From Bacteroidota bacterium (GTDB lineage Bacteria > Bacteroidota > Bacteroidia > Bacteroidales > Dysgonomonadaceae): a stretch of DNA of 64,000 bases. Of the stretch, positions 49,510 through 60,487 are shown piece after piece (position 1 is the stretch's first letter; each line of letters starts with the position of its first letter). Below the pieces are notes generated by a model. It saw only the letters and a program-made list of their open reading frames with translations, was not told the origin of the DNA and ran no database searches. The stretch spans positions 1 to 64,000 of the forward strand of contig JAFADY010000037.1 of assembly GCA_023424395.1 (NCBI GenBank). Direction: 5' to 3'. Position numbers and translations under genes: made by a program.

Positions 49510-51036
49510 TCACAACCTTACTTTTATCGATTTGTGCTTCCCCTCATTCCAAAACGCATCTAACGACGTTACCACGTATGTGTAACGGCTATTACCTCCT
49601 TCATAAGGCAGCACAAAAAAGTTATCGGAAGTGATTTTCACTATATTTTCCGCCCGATTCACATCCACTTTTTCTCCCTGTTTAAAACGGTAAATTACAA
49701 ACCGCTGCGCGGTTTCGGGATGGCGCGGTTGCTTATTGTGCTCCCACGTGAGAAAGTGCATATCTTCGGTGAAAACTTCGGCAAGTTTTTTTACGGCATC
49801 GGGACGGCCTTTGTGCATATGCGTGTAAGCGGGAATGAGTGATTTTGCCCGATGTGTATTGGTTTGAAAAGTATTCACCACATCGGAATAATTATCTAAA
49901 ATCAAATAACCGTACCAATAACAATTGCCGTGAACGAACGACATTTCACGCGATTGGCGGATTTTGGTATCCAGCTCGTTTTTATCTACTGCACGTTTTA
50001 AATCCTGTCCTATATAAAGCGGCTGCTCAAAGTTATTGGCGTTCCACCAATGCAAAAGCGTGGTATAATCGGCGCGTTCGTGGCCGATTTCCCAATAAAG
50101 CTGCGGCAAATTATAATCGATCCATCCTTTTTCCACCCATAGTTTAATATCGGCATACAGGTCGCCGTAATTTTCTAATCCGTTGGTGTCGCTGCCGTTA
50201 GGGTCGTTACGTTTGTTGCGGTAAATGCCAAACGGACTGATTCCGAAACGCACCCACGGCTTTGTTCCGGCAATGGTGTATTTGAGCTGCTGAATCAGCA
50301 AATTCACGTTATTTCGCCGCCAATCGGCACGTTGGTTGGGTGAAAACCCTTGCGAAGCAGCGTACATATTAAAACTGTTGTCATCAGGGAAAGGCGTTCC
50401 GGCAACGGGATAGGGATAAAAATAATCATCCATATGAATGGCATCCACATCGTAGCGAGAAACGATATCGCGCACCACATCGCAAATAAAACTGCGATTT
50501 TCGGGCAATCCCGGTTCGAAATACAATTGATTGGCATATTGCACAAAACGTTCGGGATATTTCCAATAAATATGGTCGGGAGCGAGCGTGCTGTTAATAT
50601 TCGATTTTACCCGATACGGATTCAACCACGCGTGCAGCTCCATTCCGCGTTTGTGGCATTCGTCTATGAGAAATGCCAGTGGATCAAACGACGGATCGTC
50701 AGGCGCTTTTCCTTGAGTTCCGGCCAAAAAACGGCTCCACGGCTCCAAATTCGATTTATAAAAAGCATCCGCCTCCGGACGAACCTGAAAGATAACGGCG
50801 TTAATCCCTGCTTCATCCAGTTTCCGCACCATATCCGACAGATAAAATTTCATAGCCGAGCTATTCATTTTCTGATATCGGTTTTGTCCTACAGTATGAA
50901 TCCATGCTCCGCGAAATTCATATTTAGGCGTTGAGTCGGCTTTTTGGGTTAACGCAGGTTGCGTAGTCCCGCATGAAAACAATGTAGTGCCAATGAAAAT
51001 CACTAATAAAAGTTTGAAGAGAAATTTTACGTTCAT
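49510..51036 (-). CDS. Lipoprotein of the GHL10 family (family 10-like glycosyl hydrolase)
   Basis: 508 residues. The lipobox TLFSC gives Cys22. The TIM-barrel GHL10/DUF187 domain runs from about 40 to 350: EFRGAWIHTVGQNRYQK, INAVIFQVRPEADAFY, HAWLNPYRVKS, and the DAIHMDDYFYPYP strand with the likely catalytic acids. The last 100 residues resemble a fibronectin-type domain. Some members cleave peptidoglycan glycan strands after removal of the stem peptide; the exact substrate here is unproven. It lies 6 bp behind the antiporter gene and probably shares its transcript. Confidence 0.9.
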   Translation of the reverse strand: MNVKFLFKLLLVIFIGTTLFSCGTTQPALTQKADSTPKYEFRGAWIHTVGQNRYQKMNSSAMKFYLSDMVRKLDEAGINAVIFQVRPEADAFYKSNLEPWSRFLAGTQGKAPDDPSFDPLAFLIDECHKRGMELHAWLNPYRVKSNINSTLAPDHIYWKYPERFVQYANQLYFEPGLPENRSFICDVVRDIVSRYDVDAIHMDDYFYPYPVAGTPFPDDNSFNMYAASQGFSPNQRADWRRNNVNLLIQQLKYTIAGTKPWVRFGISPFGIYRNKRNDPNGSDTNGLENYGDLYADIKLWVEKGWIDYNLPQLYWEIGHERADYTTLLHWWNANNFEQPLYIGQDLKRAVDKNELDTKIRQSREMSFVHGNCYWYGYLILDNYSDVVNTFQTNTHRAKSLIPAYTHMHKGRPDAVKKLAEVFTEDMHFLTWEHNKQPRHPETAQRFVIYRFKQGEKVDVNRAENIVKITSDNFFVLPYEGGNSRYTYVVTSLDAFWNEGKHKSIKVRL

Positions 51037-51042
51037 AATATG

Positions 51043-53121
51043 TTAAAAATTAGAAGGAACAAACAAAGAATCGTCGCTTTCAAGCAACAAATCGGGAAGC
51101 GGTTGACGCGGGTAAATCACAATACGGCTGTGGTCGGGGAATCTTTTCTCTATTCGCGTGGGCAGATTATCCAAAACCGGAATATGCGAAACATAACCGG
51201 AATGCGCTGAAATAAGGATAATCAAATCGTCTTTTTTAATTTGATCGCCGCACGACAGCGGATTGTCCCAATCAATAAACGGCATGAAAGTAAATTTACC
51301 GTTTGCAAGCCTGTCATCAATTACTTTTTGCGTGTCGGGATGTCCCAAATGGAAAATCGGAATAGACAGCTCCGACGATAATGCCACAACTTTTTTTACC
51401 CATAAACCAAACCCGTCTTCTTTTTCAGCCGACGGCGGGGAAAGGACAACTATACGTTTATGCGTGATAAGTTTTTGTTCAACATGGCAGACAAATAAAT
51501 TCTTATCCATATTCTTAATGATCAAATCCACTTTTTCACCTAACAACTTCTCCAAAACACCCGCCTTTCCCGGCCAACCGAGGATAACGATATCGGTCAT
51601 TGTTTCGCGGGCTGTTCTCACAATTCCACTCGCCACATTATGGTCTATGGTGGTAATTATATCCACTTTAACCTCTGCGGCTGTAGCCGTACTCACAAAC
51701 TCCTGCAACTTTTTTCGAAAATTGACGATATTTTTCTCGGCTTCTCTATCGTTAGCAAAAACGCCCAATAAAGAGATGGGATTTACCGATTTTTTATCTT
51801 TCAGCAACAATGCCAGTTGCACGTGATAACCAATGTTAGACGGATTGGCGATGGGAACAAGAATTTTTTCCTGTGCAAACTCGCCCATAGATTCTTTGGT
51901 CAACGGCGCATTTTCTTCTCTCAAAGCTATTTTCTTTGCAGAACGTTGCGTAACAAACGATGCCACGATACACGTTAGCAGGATCAGAATAATGGTTCCG
52001 TTAAGGATATATTCATCCAGAATTCCTGCACGGTAACCCACTATAATCACCGCTAATGTTGCCGCAGCGTGCGAACTGCTTAATCCGAAGATCAGGTCGC
52101 GCTGCACGATTGAGTAACGAAACGTTTTTTGGGTAAGATAGGCAGCAACCCATTTCCCGATAATAGCCGCCACTGTAAGCACAATCGCTACTATTATGGT
52201 TCTCGGCCCGTTCAACACAACTGAAATATCCACTAACATTCCTACGGAAATGAGGAAAATCGGTATAAAGAGTGCATTCCCGATAAATTCGATGCGGTTC
52301 ATCAACGCCGATGTATGCGGTATCAATCGGTTTAATGCCAAACCGGCAGCAAAAGCGCCGATAATCGGTTCAATGCCACCTAACTCAGCCAAAAATCCGG
52401 CGGCAAAAACAATGAAAAGTACAAAAATGTAATTGGTATATTTTTCCGTTTCGGCTTTCTGAAAAAACCATTTAGCGATTCGGGGAACAACGTAAAACAG
52501 AATAACGGAAAACACAGCCAACGAAATAAGCAGTTTCACGAGAAATCCCATATTCAATCCGCCGCTGCTGTTGCTCATCACGAGCGCAAGAATGATCAGC
52601 ACAGCCGTATCGGTAAGGATAGTTCCACCAACGGTTACTGCCACCGCTTGATTTTTAGATACTCCTAAACGACTGACAATGGGATAAGTAACCAACGTAT
52701 GAGTGGAGAACATACTTGCCGTAAGGAAACTCGCGTTCGCATCGTAACCCAAAAGATAATAACAGACGGGAAATCCAATAATGAGCGGAATGGCAAAAGT
52801 ATAAAACCCGAAAACGAGACTTTTATTCTTGTTCAGCGTGAATTCGTTCAAATCCAATTCCAAACCCACAATGAACATGATGTACAGCAATCCGATGGAT
52901 GAAAACATTGAAACGCCGGCGTTGTTGCCATCGATTAACCCCAAGCCGTAAGGCCCTATGATCACTCCCGCCAAAATCAACCCGATAATGCTCGGCACAT
53001 TGATGCGGCGCAAAATAATAGGCGCTAATAAAACAATTAGCAGCAATACTGTGAAAATCAATACGGGATTTGTAAACGGAAGGGCAAACTCGTGCGCTAA
53101 ATCTGATAAGAAATCGTTCAT
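51043..53121 (-). CDS. Cation:proton antiporter (CPA2/Kef-like) with C-terminal UspA-type region
   Basis: 692 residues. Twelve or so membrane helices occupy about 15-390 with CPA2 features (PSIIGLILAGVIIGPYGLGLI, LFSSIGLLYIMFIVGLELDL). The cytosolic part (about 405-690) looks like universal-stress-protein modules (KILVPIANPSNIGYHVQLALLL; DIVILGWPGKAGVLEKLLG). It should exchange Na+ or K+ for H+ across the inner membrane. No KTN/TrkA nucleotide domain is seen. It is divergent from uvrA and followed after 6 bp by the GHL10 lipoprotein gene. Confidence 0.9.
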   Translation of the reverse strand: MNDFLSDLAHEFALPFTNPVLIFTVLLLIVLLAPIILRRINVPSIIGLILAGVIIGPYGLGLIDGNNAGVSMFSSIGLLYIMFIVGLELDLNEFTLNKNKSLVFGFYTFAIPLIIGFPVCYYLLGYDANASFLTASMFSTHTLVTYPIVSRLGVSKNQAVAVTVGGTILTDTAVLIILALVMSNSSGGLNMGFLVKLLISLAVFSVILFYVVPRIAKWFFQKAETEKYTNYIFVLFIVFAAGFLAELGGIEPIIGAFAAGLALNRLIPHTSALMNRIEFIGNALFIPIFLISVGMLVDISVVLNGPRTIIVAIVLTVAAIIGKWVAAYLTQKTFRYSIVQRDLIFGLSSSHAAATLAVIIVGYRAGILDEYILNGTIILILLTCIVASFVTQRSAKKIALREENAPLTKESMGEFAQEKILVPIANPSNIGYHVQLALLLKDKKSVNPISLLGVFANDREAEKNIVNFRKKLQEFVSTATAAEVKVDIITTIDHNVASGIVRTARETMTDIVILGWPGKAGVLEKLLGEKVDLIIKNMDKNLFVCHVEQKLITHKRIVVLSPPSAEKEDGFGLWVKKVVALSSELSIPIFHLGHPDTQKVIDDRLANGKFTFMPFIDWDNPLSCGDQIKKDDLIILISAHSGYVSHIPVLDNLPTRIEKRFPDHSRIVIYPRQPLPDLLLESDDSLFVPSNF

Positions 53122-53246
53122 TTGTCCTGATTTTGTGGTCTTGAAAACTCTACTTACTATGACTTCTGTGTTCTATAATTAGCAAAAATAGTCAAAAATT
53201 TTTATTTATTGGCGTTCGCTCATTTTTTTGTCCTATCTAAAGTGAT

Positions 53247-53254
53247 TATCTTTG
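53247..53254 (+). promoter_or_regulatory. Promoter -7 box of uvrA
   Basis: TATCTTTG, 18 bp ahead of the ATG. A TTTG at 53227-53230 gives a spacer of only 16 bp. Confidence 0.55.
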
Positions 53255-53271
53255 CGGGTTGAACAAAAATT

Positions 53272-56067
53272 ATGAGTAATTCCAAAGAGATAGAAATTAA
53301 GGGAGCGCGCGTTAATAATCTGAAAAACATCGACGTACGAATCCCTCGAAATACATTTACGGTTATTACAGGCTTATCGGGTTCGGGAAAGTCATCGCTT
53401 GCTTTCGATACGCTGTACGCCGAAGGGCAACGGCGTTATGTGGAAAGCCTTTCGTCTTATGCGCGGCAATTTCTTGGGCGAATGAACAAGCCCGAATGCG
53501 ATTACATTAAAGGCATTCCGCCTGCCATTGCCATCGAGCAGAAAGTTACCACGCGCAACCCACGCTCTACTGTTGGTACTTCCACCGAAATCTATGAATA
53601 TCTGCGTCTGCTTTTCGCGCGCATTGGCAAAACCATTTCACCCGTTTCTGGCAATGAAGTGAAACGTCACTATGTGCACGATATCATCCACAAAATGCAG
53701 GAATACCGCGAAGGAACGCGATTGGCAGTATTATCATCCATTCAACTTCGTAACAGACGCAGTCTTTCGGAACAACTCGAAATTTTGCTGAAAGAAGGTT
53801 TTACTCGTGTGGATGTGGGCGAGCAGTTTTATCGGATTGATAAGTTGTTGCAACAGAAAAAACTACCCGCGCACGAAGAGGTGTTGCTCGTTATCGACCG
53901 CCTTTCCTGCTCATCCGATAAAGCGAACATCAATCGCCTGTCCGATTCGGTGGAAACGGCGTTTTTGGAAGGAAATGGCGAGTGTATCGTTCGTTTTTGG
54001 GGAGAAAAAGGAATGGAATCGTTCACTTTTTCTAATCGTTTTGAGGCTGACGGCATCGTGTTCGAAGAACCATCGGATATGATGTTCAACTTCAACAGTC
54101 CGGTTGGAGCTTGCCCTAAATGCGAAGGTTTCGGTAAAGTTATCGGGATTGACGAAAATTTGGTAATACCCGATAAGAGCCTTTCGGTTCAGGAAGAATG
54201 TGTACAATGTTGGAAAGGCGAAAAAATGAGCGAGTGGCGCAAAGAATTCGTGTATAACGCCTACAAAGCTGATTTTCCGATCCACCGGGCTTATTACGAT
54301 TTGAACGAACACGAAAAGGATATTTTGTGGAACGGGCGGCACAATTTGGGTATTTACGGCATTAACGATTTTTTTCAGATGCTCGAAAAAAATCTGTATA
54401 AAATACAATACCGGGTTATGTTGGCGCGCTATCGCGGCAAAACGGATTGTCCTGCTTGCAAAGGCGCACGATTGAAGCCCGAAGCCGCTTACGTGAAAGT
54501 GGGCGAAAAATCCATCAGCGAATTGGTTTTACTTCCGATCACGGAATTGAAAGTTTTTTTCGACAACCTGCAACTTGACGAAACCGATTCCGCCATCGCC
54601 TTGCGCTTACTCACTGAAGTCCATAACCGCCTGCAATTTATGATCAATGTGGGATTGGGATATTTAACGCTCAACAGGTTATCGAACACGCTTTCGGGCG
54701 GTGAAAGTCAGCGCATTAATTTGGCGTCATCGCTCGGCAGCAGCTTGGTGGGCTCGTTGTACATTTTGGACGAACCGAGTATCGGACTGCACTCACGCGA
54801 CACGTATCTTTTGATTCAGGTGTTGAACGATTTGCAGAAACTCGGCAACACGGTTATCGTGGTTGAACACGATGAAGAAATTATACGCGCTGCCCACCAT
54901 ATTATCGACATCGGCCCCAAAGCCGGACGATTGGGCGGCGAGGTGATGTACCAAGGAAATGTTCAGGAATTGGAGAAAAATACCGACAGCTACACGGTGA
55001 AATACCTGACGGGAGAAGAACAGATCGAAGTACCGAAAACCCGCCGTAAATGGAACAACTACATTGAAGTGAAAGGCGCCCGGCAAAACAATTTGAAGAA
55101 TATCGACGTGAAATTCCCGCTAAACGTAATGACGGTGGTTACAGGCGTGAGCGGATCGGGCAAATCGTCGCTCGTGAACGATGTGTTTTACAATGCTCTG
55201 CAACACCACTACAAAGGCGGAGCCTTGGAACAAAGCGAGTTTAACGGCATTTCGGGCGATTTAAAACTGATAAAATCGGTGGAATACGTAGATCAAAATC
55301 CTATTGGGAAATCGTCGCGTTCCAACGCTGTTACCTATTTGAAAGCCTACGACGAAATCCGAAAACTGTTTGCGGCGCAGCCGCTTGCGAAGCAAATGAA
55401 TTACAGTCCGGCCTATTTTTCGTTCAACGTGGAAGGTGGGCGCTGTGAAGAATGCAAGGGTGATGGCACAATAACGGTTGAAATGCAGTTTATGGCCGAT
55501 ATTCAGTTGGAATGCGAATCGTGCCACGGCAAACGGTTTTCACCCGAAGTACTTGAAGTGGAATACAAAGGCAACACAATTTACGATATTTTGGAAATGA
55601 CGGTTGACCAGGCCGTAGATTTTTTCGGCGCGCAAAAAGGCGCCACCGAAAAGAAAATTACCAAAAAAATGCAGCCCCTCAAAGACGTTGGGTTAGGTTA
55701 TATAAAACTCGGACAATCGTCGTCCACATTATCGGGTGGAGAAAATCAACGCGTGAAATTAGCCTATTATTTGGGCGAAGAAAAGTCGCTCCCAACCATT
55801 TTTATTTTCGACGAACCCACCACCGGACTGCACTTTCACGATATAAAAACGCTTCTTAAAGCGTTTGACGCACTTATCGAACGCGGACACACGGTTATAA
55901 TTATCGAACATAATATGGAAGTGATCAAATGTGCCGATCACATCATCGATATCGGCCCCGAAGGCGGAAAAGCCGGTGGTTATATCGTGTGCGAAGGCAC
56001 TCCGGAAACTGTGGTAAAGTGCAAGGAGTCGCACACGGGTCAGTTTTTGAAGGAAAAGCTTGACTGA
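53272..56067 (+). CDS. uvrA: UvrA, damage-recognition ATPase of nucleotide excision repair
   Basis: 931 residues, normal length. The first ABC module has Walker A GLSGSGKSSL (K40) and the UvrB-binding and insertion regions. The zinc site shows CPKC...CxxC (around 280), and the first ABC signature is LSGGESQRI. The second module has Walker A GVSGSGKSSL (about 625-633), CEEC...CESC and LSGGENQRV. It finds helix distortions and loads UvrB. The last 34 codons (from about 55965) are repeated almost exactly at 56999-57099, downstream of an intervening methyltransferase gene, so the present 3' end may have been supplied by an insertion. Confidence 0.98.
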   Translation: MSNSKEIEIKGARVNNLKNIDVRIPRNTFTVITGLSGSGKSSLAFDTLYAEGQRRYVESLSSYARQFLGRMNKPECDYIKGIPPAIAIEQKVTTRNPRSTVGTSTEIYEYLRLLFARIGKTISPVSGNEVKRHYVHDIIHKMQEYREGTRLAVLSSIQLRNRRSLSEQLEILLKEGFTRVDVGEQFYRIDKLLQQKKLPAHEEVLLVIDRLSCSSDKANINRLSDSVETAFLEGNGECIVRFWGEKGMESFTFSNRFEADGIVFEEPSDMMFNFNSPVGACPKCEGFGKVIGIDENLVIPDKSLSVQEECVQCWKGEKMSEWRKEFVYNAYKADFPIHRAYYDLNEHEKDILWNGRHNLGIYGINDFFQMLEKNLYKIQYRVMLARYRGKTDCPACKGARLKPEAAYVKVGEKSISELVLLPITELKVFFDNLQLDETDSAIALRLLTEVHNRLQFMINVGLGYLTLNRLSNTLSGGESQRINLASSLGSSLVGSLYILDEPSIGLHSRDTYLLIQVLNDLQKLGNTVIVVEHDEEIIRAAHHIIDIGPKAGRLGGEVMYQGNVQELEKNTDSYTVKYLTGEEQIEVPKTRRKWNNYIEVKGARQNNLKNIDVKFPLNVMTVVTGVSGSGKSSLVNDVFYNALQHHYKGGALEQSEFNGISGDLKLIKSVEYVDQNPIGKSSRSNAVTYLKAYDEIRKLFAAQPLAKQMNYSPAYFSFNVEGGRCEECKGDGTITVEMQFMADIQLECESCHGKRFSPEVLEVEYKGNTIYDILEMTVDQAVDFFGAQKGATEKKITKKMQPLKDVGLGYIKLGQSSSTLSGGENQRVKLAYYLGEEKSLPTIFIFDEPTTGLHFHDIKTLLKAFDALIERGHTVIIIEHNMEVIKCADHIIDIGPEGGKAGGYIVCEGTPETVVKCKESHTGQFLKEKLD
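55965..56067 (+). repeat. Direct repeat, left copy (3' end of uvrA)
   Basis: Encodes GKAGGYIVCEGTPETV and onward to the UvrA stop. The central stretch TCGTGTGCGAAGGCACTCCG and more is identical to the right copy at 56999-57099; differences cluster at both ends. Confidence 0.9.
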
Positions 56068-56106
56068 TTGAGTAAAAAAACATACTTTTGAAAAAAAATA
56101 GACTCT

Positions 56107-56907
<801 letters not shown>

Positions 56908-56998
56908 TCCATCATGTTCTCATTATTAATAAACATCCAATTCACCCGTCTTCTTTTAAGCAAACTTGCCCTTGCCTGCTAAACATTGGTCTGTTAAG

Positions 56999-57099
56999 GG
57001 CAAAGCTGACGGTTATGTCGTGTGCGAAGGCACTCCGGAAACTGTGGTAAAGTGCAAAGAGTCGCACACGGGTAGGTTTTTGAAGGAGAAATTGAAATA
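56999..57099 (+). pseudogene. Displaced copy of the uvrA 3' end (right direct repeat)
   Basis: In frame it reads GKADGYVVCEGTPETV and on to FLKEKLK and a TAA, nearly the same as the last 34 residues of UvrA (which end FLKEKLD). There is no start codon or upstream uvrA sequence. It is followed directly by a strong terminator, suggesting that this is the original end of uvrA and that the segment 56068-56998 was put in later. Confidence 0.85.
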
Positions 57100-57127
57100 A
57101 AAAAAGGCGCCGAAAGCGCCTTTTTTT
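57099..57127. terminator. Bidirectional terminator (original uvrA terminator)
   Basis: 12-bp stem AAAAAAAGGCGC / GCGCCTTTTTTT with a 5-base loop. It serves the plus-strand transcript and the convergent LamG gene, whose stop is at 57146. Confidence 0.93.
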
Positions 57128-57145
57128 AAAATAATTCTCAATAAT

Positions 57146-59500
57146 TTATTTAAGGATGAACTTAGTTTTTACAGAAACTCCATTGGAAATTACATCTGCA
57201 ATATAGACTCCCACAGGTAGTTCTGAAAGATTAACTATTTGTGAATTAACTTTTTTCACAAGATTTCCGGTAATACTATAAATACTAACTTCTGTTACAC
57301 CACTTCCTAAAACCACTACTTCTTTGTTCTTCACAACCAAACTTACTTTTACTTCACGTTCGCTGTCAATTGAAAGGGGAGGATTATCCGTGATATCGTA
57401 CATTTCCCAGTTATCGATATATCCATAACCCGTATTCAAATCGTGGTGATTAAAGAAAGTAAATGGAGGCTCAGGAAAAGATGCTCCGGCTGTAAAAGTA
57501 AAATCTAAAGGTATCCACTCGCCGTTGGTATCTATTTTACGTTCAACATCTAAACCTTCGGCGGTTCCTGCATGTCTGATGGTTATTCTGTTTTCTCCAC
57601 CTACAGTCTTGATCATTGCTCTCACTCGATAAGTTCTGTTTGGTTGAAGTTTACCATCCAACGAGACATCAAGAGAACCTGCTGTCATACTTACACCGTT
57701 ACCTACTTCAATAGCATTAGGACCGCAAAATACATTTTCGGGTTCTGCTACGTTATTCACTACTCTTCTTGCACCCCATCCAATAAAGTTAGAGAGGCTG
57801 TTACATTCGGGGTCTGGAATTAAATTCGGAACAACTGTGTACAATGGGTTAAAGCAAGTTGTATTTGTTGATCTTACAAGAACATCTTTTGTTGCAGTAC
57901 CACTAGTTAATGTAATAACTCCGTCAACGGCAGTAGTTCCATCATAAGTAACTGTTACTACCGTTCCTTGAGCATCGGCGGGAATAGTAACAGGATCTAC
58001 AGAGATTCCAGCGGGTGCGGTAACCGTGATAGGATCAGTTAATGCAATTCCGGTAACAGTGAAGGAAGTAGTTGTGAAATTCGGGCTTACACCCACGCCA
58101 CTTATAGATGTTACAAGAAGCGGAGAATCTTCTGCGCCTTCGTTGTTCAAATATTTTATATTTTCTAAGGTGAGCGGTGTATCATAAATACTGAGTTTAT
58201 GAATCAATCCTGTCCATCGAGGTTGGTCAGTCCAGCCGCCTCTTCCTAACCATGCAAGTTGATTGGATATAGTAGAAGTAGTGAAAATGGCATCGGTTTT
58301 AGTACCCACCAAAATACCATCCATATAAAAACTTAATGTGGTTGCAGCATTATTTACAACGGCAACAACATGGCGGAGTTTCCTATCCACAATAGGATAA
58401 GTTGGTACTGCAATTTCCACACCTCCGTTTTTCATAAAAACAGACCCTCTATCTTCGCCTCCGCGCACAGCCGTGTATGCCAAACACATATCACCTCCGC
58501 CCCCGGAAACGGGGTTACTGGTTGCACCGAAATAGAAAGGCATATAATATTCCCAACCTGCAGTAGAGGTAAACCACATTTCAATAGAAACCCCGTCTGG
58601 ATAAGTGTTTATATTTAAATTATCGGTTGAAATTTCAGCATAACCACCACCTGTCAAATCGAGTGCTTGATTCTGCAATTCAGCGCCTTCCAATAAAGTT
58701 GTAGTAAGACCGCCAACTAAATCGGTAGCGGTGCCATCATCATAAGTCCATTGATGTTTCAAATTTCCCGAGGATGGAGCAACCGGCGTTATGGATATTT
58801 GCTCATTGTAAAGGAATTGAATATTATCACCAGTTAGTGCCAAGTCGTAGATACGGAAATCGTCCAAACTTCCTTGCCAGTTAGCATCCCAGGCCCACCA
58901 ACCGCCTCTACCAAACCATGCGGAAGCATTGGAAAGGTTTTGGATAGCATTTACAGGAATTTTAACGGTTCCTTGAAGAGCGCCATCAAGGTATAATTTT
59001 AATTCCGTACCTTTAATTGTATAGGCAACGTGATGTAACTGGCCATCATGATATTCGTGCCCGTTTACACCAAGTTCTCCGGTTCCCGCTTCAATGATTG
59101 CTCTGGAGTAATCACGATTTTGCCCTCTTAAAGGAGTATAACCGGTGAAAGCGAATCCACCCTCACCCATTCCATTAACCGTATCGCCAAAGTAAAATAA
59201 GAAATGAAAAGCAGGATTTGCGCCTACCGTAGAAGTAAACCAAGCGGAGAAAGTTAACTCCGTATTGGTGTTGATTGCCAAAGCGGCTGCATCGAGATCG
59301 GCATAACCTCCCTCTAGTACAAGCGAGCCACTCCTCACTTCAGCTACACCATTCGTCCATCCGGTTACTCCCCCCACCACATCGGTAAGGTCAGTGTCGA
59401 AGGTCCAGTGATGTTTTAGATTCGCTGTGCCGGGATCAACCTGAGCCATAGTAAAACCTGCTATCATAAGCAGGGATAAAAAAAAGTAAACTTTTTTCAT
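57146..59500 (-). CDS. Secreted LamG-domain protein with type IX secretion sorting signal
   Basis: 784 residues. A signal peptide (cut near TMAQ, residue 19) is followed by two LamG/concanavalin-like domains (about 25-235 and 245-460, each starting LKHHWTFDTD or LKHQWTYDDG). Next come a BACON/Ig-like strand region (about 465-560) and a carbohydrate-binding-like beta domain (about 565-705). The C-terminal domain of about 75 residues (VSIYSITGNLVKKVNS, LPVGVYIADVISNGVSVKTKFILK) is a type A T9SS sorting signal. The protein should be exported through the outer membrane and attached or released at the surface, probably binding glycans. No catalytic domain was seen. Confidence 0.9.
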   Translation of the reverse strand: MKKVYFFLSLLMIAGFTMAQVDPGTANLKHHWTFDTDLTDVVGGVTGWTNGVAEVRSGSLVLEGGYADLDAAALAINTNTELTFSAWFTSTVGANPAFHFLFYFGDTVNGMGEGGFAFTGYTPLRGQNRDYSRAIIEAGTGELGVNGHEYHDGQLHHVAYTIKGTELKLYLDGALQGTVKIPVNAIQNLSNASAWFGRGGWWAWDANWQGSLDDFRIYDLALTGDNIQFLYNEQISITPVAPSSGNLKHQWTYDDGTATDLVGGLTTTLLEGAELQNQALDLTGGGYAEISTDNLNINTYPDGVSIEMWFTSTAGWEYYMPFYFGATSNPVSGGGGDMCLAYTAVRGGEDRGSVFMKNGGVEIAVPTYPIVDRKLRHVVAVVNNAATTLSFYMDGILVGTKTDAIFTTSTISNQLAWLGRGGWTDQPRWTGLIHKLSIYDTPLTLENIKYLNNEGAEDSPLLVTSISGVGVSPNFTTTSFTVTGIALTDPITVTAPAGISVDPVTIPADAQGTVVTVTYDGTTAVDGVITLTSGTATKDVLVRSTNTTCFNPLYTVVPNLIPDPECNSLSNFIGWGARRVVNNVAEPENVFCGPNAIEVGNGVSMTAGSLDVSLDGKLQPNRTYRVRAMIKTVGGENRITIRHAGTAEGLDVERKIDTNGEWIPLDFTFTAGASFPEPPFTFFNHHDLNTGYGYIDNWEMYDITDNPPLSIDSEREVKVSLVVKNKEVVVLGSGVTEVSIYSITGNLVKKVNSQIVNLSELPVGVYIADVISNGVSVKTKFILK

Positions 59501-59622
59501 TGCGATAAATTTTAAAGTTGAATAATGATATTAATTAACCATAATAAATCCAGTTAAACGATTAACTTAATTAAAAATAATCATCATAAGCTTTACGTCA
59601 AACTATTTTATTTGTTGTTATG

Positions 59623-59654
59623 CAAATATAATATCTGTTTTGACAAATTTGCAA
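59623..59654 (-). promoter_or_regulatory. Candidate promoter of the LamG gene
   Basis: On the minus strand TTG (59654-59652), a 21-bp spacer and TATATTTG (59630-59623). It lies about 120 bp ahead of the ATG; the rest of the gap 59501-59702 is AT-rich with nothing else recognised. Confidence 0.45.
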
Positions 59655-59702
59655 TTTATATTACTGCTTTTTTTATTTTTAACAATAATTATATTAGAAG
59701 CG

Positions 59703-60086
59703 TTAACTAATATTTCTAATAATACAATAACAAATAATTATTGTTAGTACAATCAGGGCCGCCCATCTACCGAAAAGAATTCTCTCCGCTTTCGGATATC
59801 TCTCTTTTCCTCCGAAATACTGAAAATAAATCCCGAGAATAATGTAGGGAATTACTATCGGAACCAGTAAATTATGAGCGAAAGCGTTCCCTATTCTAAA
59901 ATGCAGCAAATCGTGAATGGCGCGCTGCGACCCACACCCGGGACATTCGTAGCCGGTAATCAAGAGCGACGGGCATTTAGGAGCCAGCACTTCCTCCTCA
60001 GGATCGAAAAAATAGAATAAAAAAGCACCTGCCACAAGCACAAGGCTTATGGCAGATACGATAATTATCTTTCTCCTTTTGTTCAA
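59703..60086 (-). CDS. DUF2752 membrane protein
   Basis: 127 residues with about three membrane helices (8-28, 73-92, 105-124). The family signature is complete: KCPSLLITGYECPGCGSQRAIHDLLH (about 37-62), four cysteines that might bind metal or form disulfides. The function is unknown. It is last in a minus-strand run with two CD225-like genes (11 bp gap) and probably part of their transcript. Confidence 0.9.
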   Translation of the reverse strand: MNKRRKIIIVSAISLVLVAGAFLFYFFDPEEEVLAPKCPSLLITGYECPGCGSQRAIHDLLHFRIGNAFAHNLLVPIVIPYIILGIYFQYFGGKERYPKAERILFGRWAALIVLTIIICYCIIRNIS

Positions 60087-60097
60087 ACAAAAATTAC

Positions 60098-60481
60098 TTA
60101 ATAGTTATAACTACTCGAATTTTCAAGAATGGATTCCATATAATCGGGCAAATTACCGGTTGCGAACATGGCAATTAAAATAGTGTAATAAATTAGCGCT
60201 GCAACTACGGCGACCAACGTCCATGTTTTGGCATTTTTCGACGCTTTAACCGATTCTGCATATCTTCCGTTGTTGTACAGCGAATCTACTTTCGCTGCAA
60301 AAATAATTCCCACGATCCCAAATGGCAAGCAGCACAGTAATGTTGCCACAATAGATTGCCACAACCAGCTTGTCGGTTTCATTGGCGGAATTTCGTTACT
60401 TGTATTTGTCGGCGGCAAAACCGGCGGCTCATTTTCAGATATCGGCGTAGGCCTTACATCTTGATATTCTTGATTTTCCAT
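60098..60481 (-). CDS. CD225/dispanin-like membrane protein
   Basis: 127 residues. A Pro-rich cytosolic N terminus (1-37) is followed by the CD225 core: a helix with WLWQSIVATLLCCLPFGIVGIIFAAKV (about 39-66), the linker DSLYNNGRYAESVKASKNAKTW, and a second helix (72-103). This is the domain of animal IFITM proteins; bacterial members have no known role. It lies 6 bp behind the GYF-CD225 gene and 11 bp ahead of the DUF2752 gene, so the three are one unit. Confidence 0.9.
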   Translation of the reverse strand: MENQEYQDVRPTPISENEPPVLPPTNTSNEIPPMKPTSWLWQSIVATLLCCLPFGIVGIIFAAKVDSLYNNGRYAESVKASKNAKTWTLVAVVAALIYYTILIAMFATGNLPDYMESILENSSSYNY

Positions 60482-60487
60482 ATCTAA